Of a stretch of 39,066 bases of DNA, positions 22,779-31,890 are shown piece after piece. This DNA is from MGOM01 sp035455265. Its GTDB lineage: Bacteria; Chloroflexota; Anaerolineae; Anaerolineales; E44-bin32. Location: positions 1 through 39,066 of the forward strand of contig DATIFK010000235.1 of NCBI GenBank assembly GCA_035455265.1, given 5' to 3'. Position 1 is the first letter of the stretch. Each line of letters opens with the position of its first letter. The notes below the pieces were generated by a model. That model saw only the letters and a program-made list of their open reading frames with translations, made no database searches and had not been told where the DNA came from. A program made the position numbers and the translations under genes.

Positions 22779-23033
22779 ATGGATCTCACTACAGTCGTTG
22801 TTTGGGTCATCGTGGGCGCCATCGCCGGGCTGCTGGCCGATCGCTTCGTCAGGAGCGTGAGCCTGGGCCTCGGGATGGCCATCGTCGTCGGGATCATAGG
22901 CGCCTTCATCGGAGGCTGGCTCTTCGGCCAACTGGGAATTAGCATCGGCGGCGGAATTCTCGGGGCGATCATCGTCGCCTTCATCGGCGCGGTGATCCTG
23001 CTGCTGATCGTGGGCGCCATTCGCCGGCGATAA
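22779..23033 (+). CDS. GlsB/YeaQ/YmgE-family small membrane protein
   Basis: Membrane protein of 84 aa in the transglycosylase-associated (GlsB/YeaQ/YmgE) family. It has three glycine-rich hydrophobic segments (about 5-20, 30-50 and 55-80) and ends in R-R-R. G-A-I-A-G-L-L-A-D and G-I-I-G-A-F-I-G-G-W-L are the family repeats. GAGG lies about 8 bp before the ATG. Such proteins are stress-induced in several bacteria, but their function is not settled. It is transcribed away from the ECF sigma operon and ends at a strong terminator. Confidence 0.88.
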   Translation: MDLTTVVVWVIVGAIAGLLADRFVRSVSLGLGMAIVVGIIGAFIGGWLFGQLGISIGGGILGAIIVAFIGAVILLLIVGAIRRR

Positions 23034-23064
23034 TCAGCACGCTACAATCATCCATAGGCTGTCT

Positions 23065-23094
23065 CGCCGCACCCGAATGGGTGCGGCGGCTTTT
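23065..23094 (+). terminator. Intrinsic terminator of the GlsB-type gene
   Basis: A perfect 10-bp stem (CGCCGCACCC at 23065-23074 with GGGTGCGGCG at 23079-23088), a GAAT loop, then GCTTTT. It lies 31 bp after the stop. Confidence 0.9.
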
Positions 23095-23201
23095 CCACGG
23101 CGTTTCAAGTGCGCCTGCGGCCGTCCCGGTCCCCTCCCTCGGCCTCGCGGTATTCGGCCGGGACGCCGCCTCTCCCGAGTTGGCCAGCGCTAGGAAGCAG
23201 T

Positions 23202-23226
23202 CGGCCCGGCAGATCCCGCCGGGCCG
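23202..23226 (-). terminator. Hairpin downstream of gyrB, possible terminator
   Basis: A perfect 9-bp stem (CGGCCCGGC at 23202-23210 with GCCGGGCCG at 23218-23226) and a 7-nt loop, 33 bp after the gyrB stop. Only a weak pyrimidine run (CTGCTTCC) follows on the minus strand, so it may act as an mRNA 3-prime end or as a poor terminator. Confidence 0.45.
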
Positions 23227-23258
23227 GTTGCGATTCGAGTGGGCGCAAGTCTTCGAAG

Positions 23259-25187
<1,929 letters not shown>

Positions 25188-25204
25188 TCTCTAGACCTCT
25201 CGAT

Positions 25205-26209
25205 TCATCCGCCGGTCGCGGGCGGGGCAACAGCGGCCAATCGCCGAGCCACCCACCAGTCCCGGCGTCCGGCGTAGAAAGCATAGCTGGCGGCGACAAG
25301 CATGGCGGTGACGAAGGCGTGCCCCAGCACCGCCAGCCCGGCGAACCAGGAGGCCGGATCTGGCATCAGCCACACCAGTCCGGCCAGCCGGTCGACGCCC
25401 AGCAGCACCGCCAAGAGCCCCGTCGTCCCAACCAGATTCCAGCGCACCAGGTCGACGCTCTCGCGCATCGCTTCCCGTAGCCCCAGATGGTGTCGGACCA
25501 TGCCGTGGGGCGTGAACACCAGATAGATGGCCCCCCAGAAGGCCAGGCTGAAGCCGATGAAGAGCACGCCGATTCCGAGCAGCGGAAGAATCAGCGAGAC
25601 GACCGAGGCCGCCGCCAGCGCGCCGATGCCGAGCACCAATAGGCCGGCGTCGAACAGCAAGGCCAGGGCCACAATGCGGAGCCACAGCGCCCAGCCCGAG
25701 CGGGGGTGTTCGCTCGCCGGGATCGGCCTGGCGATCAGGCGGTGGAACGCCGCGCCGATGCCGAACCCGACCACGCTCAGGGCCAGCCACACCGACAGGA
25801 TCACACCGATGCCGGTGACCTGGATGGTCATCGGAGTTCCCAGCGGCGAACCGCCCGGCATCGAGCTCGCCATCAGGCTGGGCACCCCTACCGGGAATGT
25901 GCTCAACAGCGAGAGCAGATTGAAACGCGACCCTGCCTCGAGCAACGCTTCGCGCAGGATCCGCGCCCCCTCCTGGACACTCGCGTCCACCGTCGGCGGA
26001 GCCACCAGGCTCGCCGCCGCCTGCTGGAAGAGGGCCTGGATTCCCAGACGGGGTCCCAGCCAAAGCAGGCCATCGAGGACGAGGGGAGGCAGGATCAGAG
26101 CAGGTTGCCCTGCGATCCGCTCGAACCCGCGCGCCACGGAGGCAAAGACGCCGATCGGCGGGGAGGCGGCCTTGAGTTCGGGGCGGTCCACGAAATATGA
26201 TTCTACCAT
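25205..26209 (-). CDS. Multi-pass membrane protein upstream of gyrB
   Basis: Unrecognised 334-aa membrane protein with about six hydrophobic segments in the C-terminal two-thirds and a glycine/alanine-rich helix set (about 105-135, 150-200, 215-270 and 290-320). The start MVESYFVD is used; a TTG 4 codons upstream is an alternative, and neither has a clear Shine-Dalgarno. The architecture resembles the DUF7544/GlpG-less membrane proteins sometimes linked to gyrB in this phylum, but I cannot name a family. The upstream gap is filled by period-7 repeats. It is probably co-transcribed with gyrB. Confidence 0.75.
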   Translation of the reverse strand: MVESYFVDRPELKAASPPIGVFASVARGFERIAGQPALILPPLVLDGLLWLGPRLGIQALFQQAAASLVAPPTVDASVQEGARILREALLEAGSRFNLLSLLSTFPVGVPSLMASSMPGGSPLGTPMTIQVTGIGVILSVWLALSVVGFGIGAAFHRLIARPIPASEHPRSGWALWLRIVALALLFDAGLLVLGIGALAAASVVSLILPLLGIGVLFIGFSLAFWGAIYLVFTPHGMVRHHLGLREAMRESVDLVRWNLVGTTGLLAVLLGVDRLAGLVWLMPDPASWFAGLAVLGHAFVTAMLVAASYAFYAGRRDWWVARRLAAVAPPATGG

Positions 26210-26221
26210 GGCGAGTCCCAA

Positions 26222-26424
26222 TGTTGTCAGTTGTCAGTTGTCAGTCGTCAGTCATCAGTGCGAACACACCGCGGAGACTTCGAAGTTCGTCGGTACTTCG
26301 ATGTAGGGATTGGGGATTGGAGATTGGACTGGGAACTGGAAACTGGGGGCTGGAATCTCGAAACCGGGAGCCAGCTGGGGGCTGGCGGCTGATGGCCGGC
26401 GGCTGGTAGCTGGCGGCCGGGAGC
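26222..26424. repeat. Period-7 intergenic repeat, locus B
   Basis: The left arm (26223-26259) is a run of GTCAGTT-type units every 7 bp. The right arm (26306-26424) is a longer run that drifts from attggNN through ctggNNa to gctggNN, again with period 7. The arms are in opposite orientation (CAG left, CTG right). The repeat fills the whole 241-bp divergent gap between the membrane-protein gene and the SAM hydrolase gene and leaves room for only a -10 box. Confidence 0.85.
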
Positions 26425-26435
26425 TTCTTTTCCGA

Positions 26436-26441
26436 TAGAAT
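26436..26441 (+). promoter_or_regulatory. Putative -10 of the SAM hydrolase gene
   Basis: TAGAAT lies 9 bp before the ATG, so the transcript would be leaderless or nearly so. The expected -35 position falls in the period-7 repeat and shows no good match. Confidence 0.4.
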
Positions 26442-26450
26442 CTCTACCGC

Positions 26451-27344
26451 ATGAAGGACGTGACCATCGCGCTGCTGACGGATTTCGGCCTCGACGATAC
26501 CTACGTCGGGGTCATGAAATCCGTCATCGCCGGACTCGCCCCGCGGGCCCGCCTCCTGGATCTGACCCACGCCGTCCCACCGGGTGACATCCGTCTGGCG
26601 GCCTTCCGGTTGTGGCAAAGCACCCCCTACCTTCCCGAGGGCGCCATCGTCGTGGCGGTGGTGGATCCGGGCGTCGGGACGTCGCGGCGAGCGATTGCCG
26701 CCGCCTGGGATCGGTTCACGGTTGTGGCCCCGGACAACGGACTGCTGACCTACCTGCTGGCGGGGGCACCCCCGCGCGCCGCCGTGGAACTCAACCGGGA
26801 CGAATACCGGCTCCCCCAGGTCAGCGCCACGTTCCACGGGCGGGACCTCTTCGCCCCGGCGGCCGCCCACCTGGCGCGCGGCGTCCGCCTGGATCGCCTG
26901 GGACCTCCGGCCCGCGACCTGGTACGCTTCGAGCTGCCGCGGCTGGAGCTGCTCGAGGGCCCGCGCCTGAGGGGCCAGCTGCTCCATGCCGATCACTTCG
27001 GCAACTGGATCACGACTCTGGGCCGGCTCTCGGAATCCGACGGCGACCTCGAGCTGCACCCCTGGCTTCCGACCTGCCCGCCGGCCCGCTTGCCTCTCTT
27101 CCCGCGCGTGCGCGCCCTGCTTCCTTCCGGGCTCGAGCTCCCGATCCAGCGTACTTTCGGCGATGTCCCCGACGGCGCGGTTCTGGCCTACATCGGCAGC
27201 GAGGGCCTTCTGGAGGTCGCCGTCCATCGCGGCTCGGCCGCGGCCACCCTCCCATTCCAGCCCGGCCAAGACGTTATGCTGACATACGAGGACCGTTCGC
27301 CCTCGCGAAGCATCCCGAAGGGGCGCCGGCCCGGACGAGGTTGA
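26451..27344 (+). CDS. SAM hydrolase (adenosine-forming), DUF62/SAM hydroxide adenosyltransferase family
   Basis: Enzyme of 297 aa that splits S-adenosylmethionine to adenosine and methionine using hydroxide. Family blocks: L-L-T-D-F-G-L-D-D-T-Y-V-G-V-M-K (8-23, conserved Asp), V-V-D-P-G-V-G-T-S-R-R (70-80), A-P-D-N-G-L-L-T (93-100), T-F-H-G-R-D-L-F-A-P-A-A-A-H-L (127-141) and H-A-D-H-F-G-N-W-I-T (start of the C-terminal domain). The relatives that halogenate differ in the active-site loop; this looks like the hydrolase. The basic C-terminal tail coincides with a repeat-like sequence (27303-27323). murA starts 2 bp after the stop. The physiological role of the family is unclear. Confidence 0.92.
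   Translation: MKDVTIALLTDFGLDDTYVGVMKSVIAGLAPRARLLDLTHAVPPGDIRLAAFRLWQSTPYLPEGAIVVAVVDPGVGTSRRAIAAAWDRFTVVAPDNGLLTYLLAGAPPRAAVELNRDEYRLPQVSATFHGRDLFAPAAAHLARGVRLDRLGPPARDLVRFELPRLELLEGPRLRGQLLHADHFGNWITTLGRLSESDGDLELHPWLPTCPPARLPLFPRVRALLPSGLELPIQRTFGDVPDGAVLAYIGSEGLLEVAVHRGSAAATLPFQPGQDVMLTYEDRSPSRSIPKGRRPGRG
27303..27323 (+). repeat. Short dispersed repeat, copy 1 (inside SAM hydrolase 3-prime end)
   Basis: TCGCGAAGCATCCCG followed by AAGGG recurs at 29665-29684 with one extra C. This copy encodes the last residues of the SAM hydrolase (S-R-S-I-P-K-G), beyond the conserved domain. CCCG/AAGGG can form a tiny hairpin. Confidence 0.5.
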
Positions 27345-27346
27345 TC

Positions 27347-28633
27347 ATGGCCACTTTTCGTATCGAGGGTGGACAGCCTCTGCGCGGCGAGGTCATTCCA
27401 TCCGGCAACAAGAATGCCGCCCTGCCGATCCTGGCGGCGTGTCTGCTGACCGATCAGCCGGTGCTGATCCACAACGTCCCCGACATCGGCGACGTGCGCA
27501 CGATGCGCGCCCTGCTCGAGAGCCTGGGCGTTTCGGTCGAGACGGTGGGGGATCACACGTTCCGTGTACAGGCATCGCAGGTGCGGCCGGCGGCGCTCGA
27601 CCCGGACCTGTGCCGGCGGATTCGCGCTTCGATCCTTCTGGCCGGCCCGCTGTTGGGCCGGCTCGGTGTGGTCGAATTGCCGCCGCCGGGCGGCGACTTC
27701 ATTGGGCGCCGGCGCGTCGACACGCATCTGCTCGGGCTGGCGGCCTACGGCGTGCAAGCCGACTACACGGAACGTCTGCTGCGCCTGACGGCGCCGTCCG
27801 GCCTGCGTGCCAACCGCGTGCTTCTCGACGAAGCCAGCGTCACCGCCACCGAGAACGCCATCCTGGCCGGCGTCCTGGCCAGGGGCGAAACGGTCATCCG
27901 CAACGCCGCCTCCGAGCCGCATGTGCAGGAGCTGTGTCACTTCCTCAACGGGCTGGGAGGCCGGATCGACCAGATCGGTTCGAACACGCTGCACATCACC
28001 GGCGTCGACCGGCTCCACGGAGGCGAGTGCACCATCGGTCCCGACTACCTGGAGGTGGCCAGCTTCATCGGCGCCGCGGCCGTGACCGGCGGCGATGTCC
28101 GTATTCGCCGCGCCGCCCCCGAGCATCTCGAAATGGTCCGCCTCGTCTTCGGCCGCCTGGGTGTGGCGTGGGACGAGGCCGGGGAAGACCTTCACGTCCC
28201 GGAGGGCCAGTCGTTGCAGGTGGTGCCCGACCTGCGCGGCGCTATCCCTCAGATCAGCGTCATGCCGTGGCCGGCGTTCCCGACGGACCTGATGAGCCTG
28301 GCGATCGTCATCGCCACGCAGGCCCAGGGCACGGTGTTGTTCCATGATTGGATGTTCGAAGGGCGGATGTTCTTCATCGACAAACTGACGCGCATGGGTG
28401 CGCGCATCGTGCTGTGCGATCCACACCGCTGCCTGGTTCAGGGGCCGAGCCGACTGGTCGGGGAGCAACTCGAGAGCCCCGACATCCGCGCCGGTCTGGC
28501 CCTCGTGACGGCCGCGCTGGCGGCCGAGGGCACGTCTCACATCCGCAACATCGGCCAGATCGAACGCGGCTTCGAACGCATCGACGAGAAGTTCAAGGCG
28601 TTGGGCGCGAGGATCGAGCGGCTGGAAGACTAG
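27347..28633 (+). CDS. murA: UDP-GlcNAc enolpyruvyl transferase with Asp at the catalytic Cys position
   Basis: MurA of 428 aa, which transfers enolpyruvate from PEP to UDP-GlcNAc, the first committed step of peptidoglycan synthesis. K22 and N23 (S-G-N-K-N-A, 19-24), R91, F-P-T-D-L near 303, R in F-E-G-R-M-F-F and the R-G-F-E-R-I-D-E-K-F end are all as expected. The loop normally P-G-G-C reads P-P-G-G-D-F-I-G-R-R-R-V-D (113-125), with D117 replacing the catalytic cysteine (C115 in E. coli). Asp here is known in mycobacterial and chlamydial MurA, which stay active and are insensitive to fosfomycin. The gene follows the SAM hydrolase by 2 bp. Confidence 0.95.
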   Translation: MATFRIEGGQPLRGEVIPSGNKNAALPILAACLLTDQPVLIHNVPDIGDVRTMRALLESLGVSVETVGDHTFRVQASQVRPAALDPDLCRRIRASILLAGPLLGRLGVVELPPPGGDFIGRRRVDTHLLGLAAYGVQADYTERLLRLTAPSGLRANRVLLDEASVTATENAILAGVLARGETVIRNAASEPHVQELCHFLNGLGGRIDQIGSNTLHITGVDRLHGGECTIGPDYLEVASFIGAAAVTGGDVRIRRAAPEHLEMVRLVFGRLGVAWDEAGEDLHVPEGQSLQVVPDLRGAIPQISVMPWPAFPTDLMSLAIVIATQAQGTVLFHDWMFEGRMFFIDKLTRMGARIVLCDPHRCLVQGPSRLVGEQLESPDIRAGLALVTAALAAEGTSHIRNIGQIERGFERIDEKFKALGARIERLED

Positions 28634-28840
28634 CCCCCAGCTATCAGCTGTCAGCCGTCAGCCTCGTGCGCATGCGCTGAGCCCGTCGAAGCACCGAGCG
28701 AAGTCAAAGGGCCGGTTTCCACCTTGGGACTCGCCAAGCCCACACGGGCCACCGGAACTGGCGACCGGAGGCGGGCGACTGGCAACCGAGAACTAGGAGC
28801 TGGTGGCTGGCGGCTGGTAGCTGGCAGCTGGCGGCCGGCT
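28634..28840. repeat. Period-7 intergenic repeat, locus C
   Basis: The left arm (28636-28662) has CAGCTAT, CAGCTGT, CAGCCGT units. The right arm (28753-28838) is a run of gctggNN units every 7 bp and ends at the parA stop codon. Between them, at 28680-28709, is gcccgtcgaagcaccgagcg followed by aagtcaaagg, which matches a dispersed intergenic sequence I have seen in many environmental genomes (from memory). The locus fills the 205-bp convergent gap between murA and parA and holds no gene. Confidence 0.8.
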
Positions 28841-29603
28841 ACGCCCGCCGGTTGGACACTTCGTCGGCCAGCCGGATGTAGCAGGCCGCGCCCACTCCCG
28901 GCGGCACGAGGTCGATCGCAGGCTTGCGCAGCGCAGGCGCGGCGGCGATGGCTTCATCAACGTCGATGACGGTGTCGAAAATGCGCGTGGCGAAGACCCG
29001 CCGCAGTTCGGCCACCACCGAGCGACTGTGCTCCGAACGAGGATTGTGCATCGTTGGCAGGATGCCGACGAGGCGCAGGTTCGGCGCGTAGCGGTCGTGG
29101 ATCAGCCACAGCGCCTCGAGAATGCTGCGCACCCCCCGCAGGGCCAGGTACTGGCAGCTGACGGGCACGAGCAGCTCGTCGGAGGCCACCAGGGCGTTGA
29201 CCGTCAGCAGCCCCAGGGCGGGCGGGGTGTCGACCAGGATGAAGTCGACCGGGCCGCGCTCGTCCTCGATGCGGCGATGGAGGGTGTGGATCCGATCGCC
29301 CACCTGCACGGCGGCGTGCTCGATGCGCGCCAGCTCGACGCTCGCCGGCGCCAGCCACAGGTTGGTTCCGACGGGGTAGACGATCTTGCGCAGCGGCGTC
29401 CCCTCGCCCTCGAAGAACTGGAGCGTCGAGGCGCGCAGGTTGTAGGGATCGAGGCCGAAACTGGCGGTCAACCCGCCCTGGGGGTCGAGGTCGATAAGGA
29501 AGACGCGTTGACCGCGGCGGGCGAGGGCGGCGCCCAGATTGGCGGCGGTGCTGGTCTTCCCCACACCGCCCTTCTGGTTGGCGATGGTGATGACGCGTCC
29601 CAC
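28839..29603 (-). CDS. parA: ParA/Soj-family chromosome-partitioning ATPase
   Basis: ParA of 254 aa with a deviant Walker A K-G-G-V-G-K-T-S-T (11-19, signature lysine present), A-prime D-L-D-P-Q-G-G-L-T near 41-49 and Walker B F-I-L-V-D-T-P-P near 120. These cytoplasmic ATPases move ParB-bound DNA along the nucleoid. I chose GTG at 29603 because a -10 (TATACT) ends 6 bp before it; the frame is open further upstream but lacks any family sequence. No parB lies beside it in the window, which is unusual for a chromosomal pair. The stop codon is made by the edge of a period-7 repeat. Confidence 0.92.
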   Translation of the reverse strand: MGRVITIANQKGGVGKTSTAANLGAALARRGQRVFLIDLDPQGGLTASFGLDPYNLRASTLQFFEGEGTPLRKIVYPVGTNLWLAPASVELARIEHAAVQVGDRIHTLHRRIEDERGPVDFILVDTPPALGLLTVNALVASDELLVPVSCQYLALRGVRSILEALWLIHDRYAPNLRLVGILPTMHNPRSEHSRSVVAELRRVFATRIFDTVIDVDEAIAAAPALRKPAIDLVPPGVGAACYIRLADEVSNRRA

Positions 29604-29609
29604 AGCGGC

Positions 29610-29638
29610 AGTATAGCCCAGCCCTCTTGCCGGCACAA
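29610..29638 (-). promoter_or_regulatory. Leaderless promoter of parA
   Basis: Minus-strand TTGTGC (29633-29638), 17 bp, TATACT (29610-29615); the GTG start lies 6 bp after the -10, so transcription would begin at or next to the start codon. Confidence 0.6.
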
Positions 29639-29639
29639 A

Positions 29640-29836
29640 TAACGGATGATGGCCCTGCCGGGGATCGCGAAGCATCCCGCAAGGGACTTGAAGCCCGGTG
29701 CGCATCCCTGAGGTCGTTGGGCGAGAGGTTGGTCTGCCTCCGGGAGAGGGCCAGCGAGACCGCCCCCCAACGTAATCCGGGCTGCGTGGCTTGTTTCAGG
29801 TCCTCTCCGGTAGGGCCATGGTCTGGAAGGCGGCAA
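29640..29836. other. Divergent gap parA-rpmH, without recognised genes
   Basis: The 306-bp gap between the parA and rpmH starts holds the two promoters and, in the middle, GC-rich sequence without a convincing gene. A second copy of the short repeat (TCGCGAAGCATCCCG plus AAGGG) lies at 29665-29684. I looked for DnaA boxes (TTATNCACA) and AT-rich unwinding DNA and found none, so this is not an obvious oriC. Confidence 0.6.
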
Positions 29837-29864
29837 TTGACGGACCCCTCGGCCGCGGTATAAT
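29837..29864 (+). promoter_or_regulatory. rpmH operon promoter
   Basis: TTGACG (29837-29842), 16 bp, TATAAT (29859-29864). A near-perfect sigma-70 promoter with a leader of about 40 nt before the rpmH ATG. Confidence 0.85.
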
Positions 29865-29909
29865 GGCCCTTCGCTTGTTCATCCTGGTCGGATAGGGCGG
29901 TCACTCGAA

Positions 29910-30086
29910 ATGCCGAAGCGTGTTTATCAACCCAAAGTCCGGCGGCGTGCCCGGGTGCACGGTTTCCGTGCCCGCATGGGGACCAAGACGGGTCGGCAAG
30001 TGCTCAAGCGCCGCCGTCTGAAGGGTCGCCATCGGCTGACGCCGCGCGTGAACGCGCACGTTAAGAAGGTCAACTGGAACGCGTAG
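29910..30086 (+). CDS. rpmH: 50S ribosomal protein L34
   Basis: Ribosomal protein of 58 aa. It begins MPKRVYQPKVRRR and contains the L34 core H-G-F-R-A-R-M followed by T-K-T-G-R-Q-V-L-K-R-R-R and K-G-R-H-R-L-T. Usual L34 is about 45 aa; here a further 13 or so residues (P-R-V-N-A-H-V-K-K-V-N-W-N-A) follow the core, an extension I do not recall from model bacteria. It is the first gene of the classic rpmH-rnpA-yidD-yidC-jag block, behind a strong promoter. A GC hairpin (30086-30110) without a T-tract follows the stop and may process the message. Confidence 0.96.
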   Translation: MPKRVYQPKVRRRARVHGFRARMGTKTGRQVLKRRRLKGRHRLTPRVNAHVKKVNWNA

Positions 30087-30110
30087 GCCGCCCCCGTCTC
30101 GGGAGCGGCC
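30086..30110 (+). other. Hairpin between rpmH and rnpA
   Basis: GGCCGC (30086-30091) pairs with GCGGCC (30105-30110), continued after one mismatch by CCC/GGG around a 5-nt loop. No T-tract. It is a candidate mRNA-stabilising or attenuating element that would keep L34 message above RnpA message. Confidence 0.4.
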
Positions 30111-30164
30111 GCGCGTCGGAAGGCCCCCGCGCCTCATGGCAGATGGGAGAAGGAGAACGCGGGG

Positions 30165-30509
30165 GTGGACCGGAAGCACCGGCTCACAGGATCGAGCGAC
30201 ATCCAGCGGGTGCGGGCCGTGGGCACGTCGTTTGCGCACCCGCTTATGGTTCTGGTCGCAAGCCCTAACCACATGCCCCTGACGCGTTTCGGTGTTGCTG
30301 CCGGCCGGCAGCTGGGAACCGCCGTGCGCCGCAACCGCGCCAAGCGCCGTCTGCGCGCCGCCCTCGACGCGCTGCTGCCGATGCTGGCGCCCGGGTGGGA
30401 CACGGTGTGGATCGCCCGCTCCGGCCTGGTCGCCGCCGAATGGCCCGAGGTCGAGCGGACCGCCGCCAGCCTGTGCCGCCGCGCCGGCCTGCTGCAGAAT
30501 TCGGCATGA
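30165..30509 (+). CDS. rnpA: Ribonuclease P protein component
   Basis: RnpA of 114 aa, the protein cofactor that helps RNase P RNA bind precursor tRNA. It shows the family motif R-R-N-R-A-K-R-R-L-R (about 54-63) and an N-terminal R-L-T-G-S-S-D-I-Q-R-V segment. It starts with GTG, with AGGAG about 9 bp upstream; no in-frame ATG is available. Its stop overlaps the yidD start by 4 bp (ATGA). It is the second gene of the conserved ribosome/secretion block. Confidence 0.95.
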   Translation: MDRKHRLTGSSDIQRVRAVGTSFAHPLMVLVASPNHMPLTRFGVAAGRQLGTAVRRNRAKRRLRAALDALLPMLAPGWDTVWIARSGLVAAEWPEVERTAASLCRRAGLLQNSA

Positions 30510-30790
30510 CCTCGACCGCTACCCACGCCTCCGACGAACCGGCCCTGCGCGACATTCCCCTGACCCTGGGGAATCTGCCGCGGCTTCCGGTACTGGCGCT
30601 CATTCGTCTGTATCAGCTGACGCTCTCGCGGGCGCTGCCTCAGAACACCTGCCGCTTCACGCCGACGTGTTCCCATTACGGATACCAGGCGATCGCACGC
30701 TATGGGTTGATCAAGGGCGGCGCCCTGGCTGTGTGGCGCGTACTGCGCTGCCAGCCGTTCAGCCGCGGCGGCTACGACCCGGTTCCCTAG
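30506..30790 (+). CDS. yidD: YidD membrane-insertion factor
   Basis: YidD of 94 aa, a small membrane-associated protein thought to assist YidC. The family signature is Y-Q-L-T-L-S-R-A-L-P (about 36-45) followed by C-R-F-T-P-T-C-S-H-Y-G (49-59) and R-C-Q-P-F-S-R-G-G-Y-D-P-V at the C-terminus. The cysteines in the C-R-F-x-P-x-C-S motif are conserved. An additional N-terminal stretch of about 25 residues precedes the family core. It is coupled to rnpA by an ATGA overlap. Confidence 0.95.
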   Translation: MTSTATHASDEPALRDIPLTLGNLPRLPVLALIRLYQLTLSRALPQNTCRFTPTCSHYGYQAIARYGLIKGGALAVWRVLRCQPFSRGGYDPVP

Positions 30791-30797
30791 GAGCTCC

Positions 30798-31877
30798 ATG
30801 GCCCGACCCCAACGCTCACCCTCCCGCTGGCTGTGGCCCGTCCTTGCCCTGGCGGCGTTTCTCTTGGCCTCGTGCAGCTCCACCGGCGTGCCGTGGCCGG
30901 GTATCAGCGCCGACAGCGAACGCGCCTACGTAGCCTTCGGGCAGGCGGTCTTCGCCATCCACCTCTCGAACGGGCAGGAAGCATGGCGCTTCCCGGTGGA
31001 GAAACCGGCCCGCGACCAGCTCTTCTACGCCGCCCCCGCTCTGACCGACTCGGGCCTGGTGATCGCCGGGGGCTATGACCACAAGGTCTACGCCCTGTCG
31101 AAGGACAACGGCGATCTGACGTGGACCTTCACGGGCGCGCAGGAGCGGATCATCGGCGCACCCGTCGCCTCGGGCGACGTCGTTTACGTCCCCGTCGCTG
31201 ACGGCACGCTGTTCGCGCTGGGCGTTTCGGACGGCGTCGAGCAGTGGTCCTTTCACGCCGACGGGGCGCTGTGGTCGGCCCCCCTGGTGGTGGACGATCA
31301 CATCTACATCGGCACGCTGACGCACAAGGTGTATGCCCTGAGTCTGGGAGGCGACATCTTGTGGACCCGCGATGTCGGCGGTGCCATCGCCGAGTCGCCG
31401 TCGATCGTCGACGACACCCTCCTGGTCGGCGCGTTGGGCCAGCCGCTGCGGGCCCTCGACCCGAAGACCGGTGACGAGCGCTGGACCGCCGCCAGCGCGC
31501 AGTGGATCTGGGCCGGCGCGGTGTCGGGCGACGGCACTGCCTACTTCGGCGACCTTGGGGGACGGTTGGCGGCGGTTTCGATCGCCGACGGCGCCGTCCT
31601 GGACGAGGTCCAACTGGACGGGGCCATAACCGGTAGGCCCGCCGTGGACGCAACCCACTTGTACGTCGCCACCGAGGTCGGCACGGTCCGCTCGCTGAGC
31701 CTCGAGGGTTTCGCCTCGGAGTGGACCCAGCCGGTGCCCACGGGCAAGCTGTACGGACCTCTTCATCTCCAGGGAGATACCCTGATCGTCGGCGTCGTCG
31801 GTCGCAATCTCGACGTCGCCGCCTTCGATGCCTCCAGCGGCACGCTGCGCTGGACGTATCCAGCCGCCAACCGCTAG
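30798..31877 (+). CDS. PQQ-type beta-propeller lipoprotein (BamB-like) within the yidC operon
   Basis: Lipoprotein of 359 aa. A signal peptide ends in L-A-S-C with lipidated C26. The remainder is a PQQ-like repeat propeller: units of the type V-Y-A-L-(S/D)-x2-(N/T)-G-x4-W recur about every 40-45 residues (for example near 100, 145, 185, 225, 265 and 350), as in BamB. It starts 7 bp after yidD and ends 13 bp before yidC, so it is in the same transcript. In diderms BamB works with the BAM complex; in this probably monoderm lineage it may aid folding or insertion with YidC on the outer face of the membrane. That role is inferred. Confidence 0.9.
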   Translation: MARPQRSPSRWLWPVLALAAFLLASCSSTGVPWPGISADSERAYVAFGQAVFAIHLSNGQEAWRFPVEKPARDQLFYAAPALTDSGLVIAGGYDHKVYALSKDNGDLTWTFTGAQERIIGAPVASGDVVYVPVADGTLFALGVSDGVEQWSFHADGALWSAPLVVDDHIYIGTLTHKVYALSLGGDILWTRDVGGAIAESPSIVDDTLLVGALGQPLRALDPKTGDERWTAASAQWIWAGAVSGDGTAYFGDLGGRLAAVSIADGAVLDEVQLDGAITGRPAVDATHLYVATEVGTVRSLSLEGFASEWTQPVPTGKLYGPLHLQGDTLIVGVVGRNLDVAAFDASSGTLRWTYPAANR

Positions 31878-31890
31878 GGGTGCCGGGACC

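Noticed and set aside
26222..26424. CRISPR-like array in the repeat-rich gap
   Set aside because: Units are 7 bp with no spacers of constant length and no cas genes; this is a tandem-repeat structure.
29604..29909. Chromosome origin between parA and rpmH
   Set aside because: No DnaA boxes, no AT-rich stretch and no dnaA; only promoters and a short repeat are present.
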